Origin: Spongospora subterranea f. sp. subterranea
Taxonomy: Eukaryota; Endomyxa: Phytomyxea; Phytomyxea; Plasmodiophorida
DNA length: 42,558 nt
Direction of reading: 5' to 3'
NCBI GenBank assembly: GCA_049724395.1
Contig: JAUGWO010000306.1
Location: forward strand, 1-42,558
The translations under genes were made by a program, and so were the position numbers. The notes beneath the pieces are model-generated. The model had not been told where the DNA came from. It made no database searches and saw only the letters and a list, made by a program, of their open reading frames with translations. Below are positions 20,622 to 29,378 of this stretch, piece by piece. How positions within the stretch are numbered: position 1 is the first letter of the stretch; each line of letters opens with the position of its first letter.

Positions 20622-21665
20622 ATGTCACTCATTTATGGTGAAAGTAACGCTGTTAAAGACCTGTTAGAGCAGAAACGAAACGAGTGGCGACTAGACCAAG
20701 AAGAGATCCAAGGGCCTATGGACACAATTTTGTCGGACAGAGCTGTTTCTGAAATTCAAGTGGATGATCTGAGACTTTTTCTATATGCAAAAAGAATTCT
20801 ATTCAATGAAGGAAAGGCACCAGAATAGAAAAAAATTCAATAACCTAATTAATCCAGATTCCAGCGGATTGCGAATCGCTGAGGTAGACAAGCTCCGTCA
20901 AGGGCAAAACCGACTGCAAAGAATTGTTAAAAATGGTGAAGACAGTGCAGCTTTCGTGGATGGCGCTCAGACAATGTTTGACAATTTCGTTAAAGATCAT
21001 CCTGAGTGGTCTACTAGTGATTCGTTCGTGATTTTCAGAGATCATCCCTTACTGGCTGGAAAATCAAATTCCCAGGTTGAACGGGTGCGACGTAGCGGTT
21101 TATGCTATATGCATGCGCCGGTAGTTCTTCAACATTATCTCGTTACGATGCAGAGAGACGATCATGTTCCAATGTTAGATATGGCGCTGTACCTCCGTCG
21201 GTTTATTGGGGCTCAGGTTGCGGTGGCGATTCTAGCTTTTTCTTAGAAATATTCTTCTTCCAGACCCTGAACCAGTCATTTGTTCGCATGGTCCTATGGC
21301 TGATCTGCGACTTGAAATGGATAAATATGGCCCTGGATTGGTACAAGGGTTTAGAGTTGAAGAAGCGTTTGCGAACTCGAATCATTGGCAACATCTGGGC
21401 GATTGTACAAGTGCTTCGATTGGACTTCATCCAATGGTTCTTGTTGGCCTTCGAAACGAGGGTGATACGGATAGGTACTTGCTCCAAAACTGGTGGAAAT
21501 CTAAACCATATGTGGGTGTTGATGCACAATATCTGGAGAAGTGTGGAGCGATTATCCATTTGTCGAAACCCCGCAATCTCGTATGGGGGTTTTCCCGGCC
21601 AATTTCCATGATCATGTGGAATGTGAGCTGTTGGATGCTCCAGAGAACGTGGCTCCCGATTTGAG
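20622..21665 (+). pseudogene. Papain-like cysteine-peptidase-like gene, copy 1 (decayed)
   Basis: A reading region homologous to 22620-23600. It begins MSLIYGESNAVKDLLEQK, a helical, charged N-terminal part of about 150 residues, then carries GLCYMHAPVVLQHYL, VPMLDMALYLRRF, LLPDPEPVICSHG, GLHPMVLVGLRNEG and YLLQNWWKSKPYVGVD. The order Cys (in GxCYxxA), His (in xHxMVLVG) and Asn (in LQNWW) is that of papain-fold peptidases, so a cysteine-peptidase or peptidase-like role is inferred. Similar sequences in fungi come to mind but I cannot name the family. The copy is not a single open frame and has about two breaks. A partial third copy lies inverted just downstream. There is no signal peptide at the start shown. 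Confidence 0.5.
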
Positions 21666-21992
21666 TTTCTTTTTATAAATTTTAATCGCTCCACACATTT
21701 TCAGATATTGTGCATCAACCTCCACATATGGTTTAGATTTCCTCCAGTTTTGGAGCAAGTACCTATCCTTATCACCCTCGTTTCGATGGCCAACGAGAAC
21801 CATTGCATGAACTCCAATCAAAGCACTTGTGCGAACCCCCAGATGTTGCCAATTATTCGAGTTCGCAAAAGCTTCTTCAACTTGAAATCCTTGGACCAAT
21901 CCAAGGCCATATTTGTCCATTTTAAGTCGCAGATCCGCCGTAAGTCCTTGCGAACAAATGACTGGTTCAGGGTCTGGAAGAAGAATACTCAA
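21612..21992 (-). pseudogene. Papain-like gene, inverted 3' partial copy
   Basis: The minus strand encodes the same C-terminal part as copies 1 and 2: LLPDPEPVICSQG, MDKYGLGLVQGFQVEEAF, GVHAMVLVGHRNEGD and YLLQNWRKSKPYVEVD, then leaves the homology at about 21650. It lies tail-to-tail with copy 1, forming an inverted repeat with arms of about 300 bp and a spacer of about 140 bp. Unlike the plus-strand copies it has Ala after the presumed catalytic His (HAM rather than HPM), closer to what is expected for the family. Confidence 0.6.
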
Positions 21993-22357
21993 AAGACATC
22001 AGCAGCGCTTCGATATTTTCGAAAGGAATTATCGTCATTGAGTTGCCGCACCACCACATGAGAAGATGATACCGCTAACATAACATGGGACCAAACCAAC
22101 GGCAAACTAAATACAAACCCTCCTTTGGATGTCCTGGGAGAATTCCTACCAGTTTTCCCGAACATGTCATCGAAAACATGTGATCAGCATTTCCCTGATT
22201 TAGTCATAAATGGGCAATACTGATAAAATGTGATAAATTATCGCTCGAGATCCATTTCATGAATTGAAAACAAATATTTATCAAAAATATTTGAGCGGAT
22301 GATTCCCCAGAGCATGCTTCAATATTCAAATGTTTAAGAAAAACCAAAATTGAATTG

Positions 22358-22570
22358 TCAACTCGTATAATTTGAGGACAATGGGAGGCTTGAGGGTAGT
22401 TTACAATATTCTTGTTCGCTTTCTGATTCCTTTGTCAGGACTGATTCCTGCTCGTTCTCCAAGACGTGTCTCATAAAATACCATTGGCTTTTGGTAATTG
22501 ACTGTAGCTTCATAACCTCCGAGTTCCGGTCGATCCTATAAATCAATGGTCGTGACCGATAACAGTACAA
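22358..22570 (-). other. Short unassigned minus-strand ORF
   Basis: A 70-codon frame rich in Glu and Ser (ENEQESVLTKESESEQEY), divergent from papain-like copy 2 by about 50 bp. No family or splice partner is recognised. It may be chance. Confidence 0.2.
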
Positions 22571-22619
22571 AAAGACGCTGACCTATAATTATAAATTCAT
22601 TCGGTTCGGCAGTATTGTT

Positions 22620-23703
22620 TTGGCACAATCAAACATAATGCGCATGTGGCAATGGTCATCAAGTTCGGGAGCTGAAGAAGCCCCTTTTAATACATCTAAA
22701 GGACGTACAGGTGTCAAAGACATCTTAAAGCAGAAACAAATCGAGTGGGGGCTAAGCCAAGAAGAGATAGTTATCGCTGTCGATACGATTTTGTTGGACA
22801 GAGCTGTTTCTGACATTCAGTCGGATGAGTTGAGGCTGTTTCTATATGCAAAAGGAATTTCATCTGAAGAAGGAAAGGTCACCAGAGTAGAGAAGTTCAA
22901 TAACCTACTCGATCCAGATTCCAGCGGATTGCGAATCGCTCAAGTTGATACGCTCCGTCAAGGAAAACAAAGATTGTTAAGAATTGTTAAAAAGGGTGAA
23001 GATAGTGCAACTTTCGTGGATGACGCTCAGACTATGTTTGACAAGTTTGTCGGAGCGCATCCTGAGTGGTCTACTGGTACTTCTTTTGTTAGTTTCAGGG
23101 ATCATCCCCTACAAGCTGGAAAGCTCAATGCAGAGAGACGATCATGTTCCAATGTTAGATATGGGGCTGTATATTCGTCAGTTTATGAGTTCTGAGACTT
23201 TAACAAGACAAATTTGGGAAAATGATGGTGACGATTCTAAAAGTTTTTTGAAGAATATTCTTCTTCCAGACCCTGAACCAGTCATTTGTTCGCATGGTCC
23301 TATGGCTGATCTGCGACTTGAAATGGATAAATATGGCCCTGGATTGGCACAAGGGTTTAGAGTTGATGAAGCGTTTGCGAACTCGAATCATTGGCAACAT
23401 CTGGGCGATTGTACAAGTGCTTCGATTGGACTTCATCCAATGGTTTTTGTTGGCCATCGAAACGAGGGTGATACGGATAGGTACTTGCTCCAAAACTGGT
23501 GGAAATCTAAACCATATGTGGGTGTTGATGCACAATATCTGGAGAGGTGTGGAGCGATTATCCATTTTGTCGAAACCCGGTTCCTTCAAACTCTAGTACC
23601 AACTTTGTTTGTTTTTACCATTGCGCCACTGTTTCGAAAAGAGGTTGTCAAAGTTGCTGATGTACGAATTTCCTATCAAATGCAAATAATGTTTCGTTCT
23701 TAA
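22620..23703 (+). pseudogene. Papain-like cysteine-peptidase-like gene, copy 2 (decayed)
   Basis: A homologue of copy 1 with a better-kept N-terminal part: MAQSNIMRMWQWSSSSGAEE, then KDILKQKQIEWGLSQEE, SDELRLFLYAKGI, LDPDSSGLRIAQVDTLRQG and FVDDAQTMFDKFVGAHPEW over about 170 residues. The segment with the presumed catalytic Cys, present in copy 1, is missing here, and the frame changes at that point. The C-terminal part is intact in sequence: LLPDPEPVICSHG, MDKYGPGLAQGFRVDEAF, GLHPMVFVGHRNEGDTDRY and LLQNWWKSKPYVGVD, and homology ends at IIHFVETR. From about 23580 the frame reads unrelated sequence to 23703. Without the Cys segment it cannot be an active peptidase as it stands. Confidence 0.55.
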
Positions 23704-24228
23704 TCAAAGCGACGAATTTTACCTTTGGAAAGCAAACGAAATGGGTAGTAAATTGCATATGCAAGGAGTATAATCGGAAGAAACATGCTATGTACCAATT
23801 AACAAACACGTATAATAGCAAACTAGGCATAACAGCAGGGGACTACGTGTTGGCGAATACGAATGATAAAATATTGAGATTAGGACTTACAAACACCGCA
23901 AAATTCTCAATGACCACTTGGAAATACTGTGAAACAATGTTCTCTTTTGAGTAGATTTTGAAATTGTGCTCTTTATTGACTCACTTGAAAGAATAGTACT
24001 ATTGAATAGATAACTCTGTTGGAAAGATAGCAAACATACATATCACATTTGGGACACAGTGAATCAGCTGTCAGCTGTCATCACTGTTTTGATGTTGCAA
24101 TCGTGGTATCTTCGGAAAGAAGTAATGTCTTTTAAAGAGATTATTTGGCGATTAAGTTGAACCTGCTCTCGCACCGGAGAATCAATACTACTAAAACCAG
24201 AAATATTTGACACTGGGCAGAGTACTTT
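23704..24228. other. A+T-rich stretch, no gene seen
   Basis: No frame, repeat or splice pattern of note was found on either strand between the papain-like copy and the DDE transposon. Confidence 0.5.
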
Positions 24229-25392
24229 TTGAAACATCAAATTTTGCCTGAACGCAAGCAAGGGTGCCACATCAAGTGTTCTTACATTGCGAGCAGATGC
24301 CGGTCTTGGCTCAGGTCTAACGATGCAATATCGGGTTTGACTTTTTCTCGATGGATCAGCATGCAGTTGAACATTGATCTGAGTCTTTGCAGCCCCATTG
24401 CTATATCAGAGAAATCGCGCCATCGCTGGCTCAAATTTTTCAGCTATCAACTCGAGAATTGAAGAAAGGATTGTATCATGACGGGCACGAACGAAAAGAC
24501 GTTGTTCAGTACAGGGAAGCGTTTTTCGACCGAATTGCAATGATTGATTGTCGAATGCCAAAGCATATCTGCGAGGATATGGTGACGGAAATTGAACCGC
24601 AACTTGAAAATGACGAGCGCAGAATTGTTTTGATGACGCACGAAGAATCTTGCTTTAGCGCTCATGAGGGAAAACACCCATGATTTGATCTGATCAGGAT
24701 AACCGACCAATTCGACCCAAGGATGAATGGAGGAGCATTATGGTGTCGGAGTTCATCTGTGAACGTCATGGACCGATGAAACTGACAGGCAATGATCAAG
24801 ACGAAAATCCCCTGGTTCCTACTGACACGGTAGTTATCATCACGCCAGGTAAGAACGCGGACGGCTTCTGGACAAACCAAGACCTGGTCAATCAGACCCA
24901 AGAACGCGCAATTCCAATTTTTCGAAGTTTGCATCCAAAATTGATGCTAATGCTCGATAATTCCTAGATTCATCGAGCATTGCCGCCTGATTGCGTTGAA
25001 TGCCGAAGGTCTGAACCTGAATGATGGTGGAAACAAGGTAAAACTGCAGCGTCCAGGAATGTTCATGAAACAAGGACAGAGTGGAACAGACGATGCAGAC
25101 GAATGTGGGAGTCAAGAAAGGGTTGAGAACTACTCTGCGTGAACGTGGCCTCTGGGAAAACTACTTCTCAAGAGAGTCAGCCAAGTCAGTAATTGAGCAG
25201 CAACCGGATTTTCAGGAGCAACAGGAATGGATAGTCGAAACAGTCGACAACCATGATGGAATGGTTGATTTTTATCCCACATTTCACTGTGAGTTCAATT
25301 TATCGAAATGTACTGGGCTCTGCGGCAAAAAGTTAAACTCGTGTACACGACGCAACTGGCAAATTGTCGATATATGGACGCGTATCGAATAG
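24229..25392 (+). pseudogene. DDE transposase of a type common in fungal genomes (broken)
   Basis: The plus strand carries, in order but in more than one frame, signature segments of a DDE-superfamily transposase group found in many fungi: LYHDGHERKDVVQYREAFFD (about 24470), RRIVLMTHEESCFSAHEGKHP (the family's THDEST-like catalytic segment, about 24615-24680), VSEFICERHGPMKL (24742), ITPGKNADGFWTNQDLV and IPIFRSLHPKLMLMLDNS (to 24967), then KGLRTTLRERGLWENYF and IEQQPDFQEQQEWI (to 25240) and DFYPTFHCEFN (about 25290). The family name is not known to me; the assignment rests on remembered conserved blocks. Frame changes near 24680 and 24970-25080, plus the loss of the terminal part after 25330, mark it as non-functional. 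It is A+T-richer than the host genes. Confidence 0.7.
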
Positions 25393-25622
25393 TTGACGCC
25401 TCTGGCCAACCACATAATTAATGTGGATTCAGATTAGTGCGGTCCACACTTATATTTAACCGGCACCGACCTGAGAATGGTGGGTTGACAAATACCGTAT
25501 AAATCATGTGAAATTTGAGGTGCTGTGATTAGCTTCGGGTCCTGGGCATTTGCCTTCTCATGCTGTAGTAATGGGCATTTTGGAGCTATTTGATCTGTGT
25601 TGTCCAGCTGAACACGACTTTC

Positions 25623-25977
25623 ACGCCTGCACTTAGTGCATCACTTTTGTAGCTTGGCTGGACGTTTCGTTAGACGTGAATGATTACCAACGTCTGCATT
25701 CGTTATATGTGGGCCGCGTTTGGCTGGCCCACGTGGTGGAGCTAGAACTGAAAAGACAGCGGTGCCTTCCACTGCTAGCAATAAGCAATCCGCTAAATAG
25801 ACGTTTGTCCCAAGAAGTTCATGAAACTTTATTGGCACCGCTGTCTTTTCAGTTCTAGCTCCAGTAGGTAGGCCAGCCAAACGCGGCCCACATATAGCAA
25901 ATGCAGATGTTGGTAATCATTCACGCCTAACGAAACGTCCAGCCAAGCTACAAAAGTGATACACCAGGTGCAGGCGT
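25623..25977. mobile_element. Foldback (MITE-like) element, 355 bp
   Basis: Two 144-bp arms, 25623-25766 and 25834-25977, are inverted copies with roughly 12 differences, separated by 67 bp. Both ends read ACGCCTGCAC inward. The right arm abuts a DDE transposase fragment, so the element appears to have inserted into or beside it. No clear target duplication was found (flanks ...ACTTTC and AAATCC...). There is no coding capacity of its own. Confidence 0.8.
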
Positions 25978-26180
25978 AAATCCTTTTTTTTTGGGCCTGA
26001 AAATCCGGTTGCTGCTCAAGTATTGACTTGACTGACTCTTTTGAGAAGTAGTTTTCCCAGAGGCCACGTTCATGAGGAATGGTTCTCAACCCTTGCTGGA
26101 CTCCCGCAATCGTCTGCATCATCTGTTCAACTCTTTGTCCTTGTTTCATGAATATTCCTGGACGCTGCAGTTTCACGTTT
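25978..26180 (-). pseudogene. DDE transposase fragment, minus strand
   Basis: The minus strand reads QGLRTIPHERGLWENYFSKE and SILEQQPDFQAQKK, matching the plus-strand copy at 25108-25225 closely. It stops at the foldback element. Upstream on the minus strand LQRPGIFMKQGQR is also shared with the plus copy near 25050. It is a truncated second copy in the opposite orientation. Confidence 0.75.
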
Positions 26181-26339
26181 TTCCACCATTGCGAATTATC
26201 AAACGCAAACAGCGCAATAGCTGAAGAATGTCAAACTTTGAAGATGGGAATTGCCTTTCTTGAACTTGGCTGACCAGGTCAGCGTTCGTTCAATATCCAT
26301 CGCGATTCCTGACAGGCTGTATGATGACTCAAGTGCTTT

Positions 26340-26482
26340 TTGGCAGTTCAGAATGAAGGAGTTGCTGCTTTGGCGTCAGAGCTAGTCCACCATCATTTCG
26401 AGATAGCTATGCAACCTGAATTGCAAGATGCCGAGAAACCGGTAGTATTGGTGACGCATGATAAAATTTGGAAATGTTGATT
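26340..26482 (+). pseudogene. DDE transposase fragment, plus strand
   Basis: QPELQDAEKPVVLVTHDK (about 26410-26465) corresponds to the catalytic segment EPQLENDERRIVLMTHEES of the copy at 24229-25392. It is surrounded by sequence that does not continue the gene, so it is a small isolated piece of the same family. Confidence 0.55.
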
Positions 26483-26689
26483 GTACCAAGTGAGAGGTAC
26501 CAGGATCGCATCGTCATAATCTATGCCTTATTGTTGATCGTGGTCTGCATAGATTCTGCAGCGCTTGCTGACCTCGCCGAAGGAACTGGCAATCCTTTTA
26601 CAACCTTAGATCAATTGGTAACCACGAGTCTATTGGCCCAAGCATTCAATACTATGGCAGCATTCTGGGTCTGGTCACAATTGTAAGAT
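26483..26689 (+). other. Unassigned ORF with hydrophobic segments
   Basis: An open stretch with a hydrophobic segment (IIYALLLIVVCIDSAALADL) and a second moderately hydrophobic end (LLAQAFNTMAAFWVW) follows the transposase fragment. No family is recognised; it could be an exon of a membrane protein or chance. Confidence 0.2.
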
Positions 26690-26754
26690 CCCTGGAATTC
26701 TTTGGCGATGAATATTCCAACTCGGGTTTCCACCATTCGAGATTCAACCAGCTC

Positions 26755-26945
26755 CTGACCCTAATGGAGGTGGTCAAATGACAGAACCCCATTTGTGGAC
26801 TATGGACAACTGACAATATCACTCTCTTTCAACGCTGCCGATAAGCTGAATATGTTGAATACAATCAAAAAGCTGGGCACCCAATGGCATAAGACCTAAA
26901 TACCAATAGCGCCATGGCGGCGAGAATATAGTCAGCCATCGAAAT
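26755..26945 (-). repeat. Dispersed repeat, copy 3 (inverted)
   Basis: Its reverse complement matches 6177-6365 over the whole length (ATGGCGCTATTGGTA, GATTGTATTCAACA, ATTCAGCTTA) and 6930-7010 in the second half (AGTTGTCCATAGTCCACAA). Two copies therefore lie in inverted orientation some 20 kb apart. Confidence 0.75.
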
Positions 26946-27009
26946 GATCGAAGTCGATAGCACAGAATCGATTGGTTTATGACCAGAGGCTTTGCCGGAC
27001 AGATGGACG

Positions 27010-27147
27010 GTTGAGACACTATGGGATTTTTGGTTGAGACACTATGGGATTTTTGGTTGAGACACTATGGGATTTTTGGTTGAGACACTATGGGATTTTT
27101 GGTTGAGACACTATGGGATTTTTGGTTGAGACACTATGGGATTTTTG
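27010..27147. repeat. 23-bp tandem repeat, 6 perfect copies
   Basis: Units start at 27010, 27033, 27056, 27079, 27102 and 27125 with GTTGAGACACTATGGG followed by ATTTTTG. All copies are identical, so the array is recent. It is a minisatellite with no coding sense visible. Confidence 0.98.
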
Positions 27148-28176
27148 GTTGGCCTTTGGCCAATTGAATTTGCAGTGGCAACTGTAGCCAGACCAGGTCC
27201 CACATTGTTTGATGTTCAAGGTGCTGAGGACTGGGTGAATATCGCATCAGATCACATCACACGGAGCAGATGACAACAAATTCACAATTCGATGACGACT
27301 ATTTGCATTGTTTAAACAGACAAGAAACCTCTACAAAAAATTGAATACGGCATTTTGGTGCACTATCACTTCGTTAATCCTCAACGCTGAGGTGTTCGGT
27401 TTTCGCCAAACTCTCAAGATCGACTGTTTGAACATGCCACGGTTTCTTCCCCACCAGACACAGTAAGTACTTTAGGAAACAGCGATGTCGCTGTCGACTG
27501 ATTGATGCAACAGATACAAAATTCTTCCTCGCTGAATCTGAATTGTTTCATGTTCGATTTGAAAAATCTGCAACGAACATTCCGATACAATGGACTATGA
27601 GGTGTTCAAGGTCAGTTTACTATTCCGATTGATCTCTTGGATCAGGTAATGTTTCCTGTGTGCCATTGTGACCTTGTCGGCAAAACATCTGACTCGCTTG
27701 CTTCTGATCTAATGCAAAAGGTTACGTTTTCAACGACGAGCATACACTTTGGATTGAAACGATTCAAGGCACGGTCGTGAAAAAATTATTGCAGATTCTT
27801 TGTCTTGTTCAAGAAATCCTTGAGAGGAATGAACCGGTTCGTGTACGCATTTAGATTGTTGAATATGTGTTGCAAAATTTTACTACGTGACGTAATTTCA
27901 GACAAATGTCAGTTTGGAAACTATACAAACACATTTTCAACATGTCCTCGCCAAACGCGTATGATTGACATCGATGGACGATAATATAATGATTGCCGGC
28001 CACCGCTTCATTTAATTTGCAGATAAGAGTTGCAGAATTGTTTATTGGGTGCAAGTCTGTCATGTGCAAAACATGCTTGAACTGTGACCGATTGGAATAA
28101 ACACAACGACAAACTATACTTTTGAAAACGAGCGTGAAACAAGTGAGTAAAATATGTAAACAGGTTTATGTTGAAC
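27148..28176. other. No recognisable gene
   Basis: Short frames only, on both strands. Some plus-strand sequence could be decayed transposon material, but no diagnostic motif was found. Confidence 0.45.
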
Positions 28177-28452
28177 TTATTTGAATCCTCCTTTGCGCAT
28201 AGACAGCTCGTAGGCAACGACGGGAACACCAACGCCCCCTCCGACAATAAACGCTAACCACCCTAGGACAGTTGATCTCGGCCATGGTCCTTCTGAGAAC
28301 ACGGGAGGATTATGCTGCCAATACCATAGTTAACATCATTTCAATTTCTATATATTCTAGGGATATACATGTGAATCACAATTGACGCGCGATGTGCGGA
28401 AATGACGAGCGTTGCTACCGGCGAAACGAACTCGAGACAACGATAGAATCAT
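28177..28452 (-). CDS. Cytochrome c oxidase subunit COX7C/Cox8-like, two exons
   Basis: Exon 1 (28452-28369, 28 codons) encodes MILSLSRVRFAGSNARHFRT..., an Arg/Ser-rich, acid-free start typical of a mitochondrial presequence. A 54-bp intron (28368-28315; GTATAT..GGCAG, with TTAAC before the acceptor) joins in frame to exon 2 (28314-28177, 45 codons). The mature part keeps a Ser-His...EGP segment, one membrane span (WLAFIVGGGVGVPVVAYEL) and ends MRKGGFK. This layout fits COX7C of animals and Cox8 of fungi, a single-span subunit of respiratory complex IV: EGP motif, Trp, then a Gly-rich span with Pro, then a Lys-rich tail. The total of 73 residues is close to the usual precursor size. Another tiny inner-membrane subunit cannot be excluded from sequence this short. 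Confidence 0.7.
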
Positions 28453-29268
28453 TGTGAGGATATTATCGTATAAAGTAAACTGAAAACAAGTGTACACAGT
28501 GCCAACAGTCAGACACCGTTGCTCATGGACATAGCTGTGTTAGTGGGTTCACTGAACTGTACGTTGAAACCATAGAGGGGCTGCGCTCACGTGTACGACC
28601 AACAGGCAGCGCAGTAATGGGAAACAGAGCGCCAGAACCTCATCAAATACCCCGGACATTCTTGTCCGATGGCAATGGGTTGATCACAACCTGGTGCAAA
28701 CTGATTCAAACCGGTTAAACCGGTTCGATCAGTTGCGGTTTTGCCGAAACCGAATTAAACCGGTTTCTTTGACCAAAAGACGCAGAATTGTTTTCAGATT
28801 GAATAAACCCTGCGCCACAATGTGCGCAAGTTACTAGGTGTAATCAATTCACGTGTTTACGGAGCCGGTTTCCATCAGTTCATTCGAGATTGGACCCCAG
28901 TGAAATATTTCATTTTCCCGATACAGTTTCTTCCAACCATTCTTGCCGGGCGACGAAGTCGGGTTGCACTGACAAAAGCAAGCGGGCGTCTTTAAGACTT
29001 ATCCCAGCATTCAGGCGGCACTCAAACTAAGAAACAAATACAGACGCAAATTCCTCACAGCGATTCGCACCAAAACAACCGAAACGCAAATTATAAAGAG
29101 AACAGAAACATTAAACAAAGCGGCAATAGAATTTACGCGTAATTTACAAAATACCCCAAATCTAGATCTTTATTGCTAAAGTACTAAAAAAACGCAGTTT
29201 TAAAAATTACTGTACGCACTATGGTTGTTAATTCGAGGATCCCCCAATCCAGCTCGCCAATCACTTGC
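28453..29268. other. Intergenic region; AACCGGTT-rich patch
   Basis: No gene was found. At about 28705-28770 the words AAACCGGTT/AACCGGTTT occur three times close together, in both orientations, with related CCGAAACCG words; such patches are common at the ends of small DNA transposons. The rest is featureless. Confidence 0.45.
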
Positions 29269-29378
29269 CTCTCAGATGGTGACGAGATAGATGATCCAAA
29301 GGAAGTGATTTATTTAGGATCGAAAAGGACCACAAAGTACAGTCGGTACAAGTGATACATGATGATTATAATCTAACA
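29269..29378 (-). repeat. Copia 3' LTR (110 bp)
   Basis: It matches 33298-33407 with about two differences and directly follows the purine tract at the end of the coding region. Confidence 0.9.
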
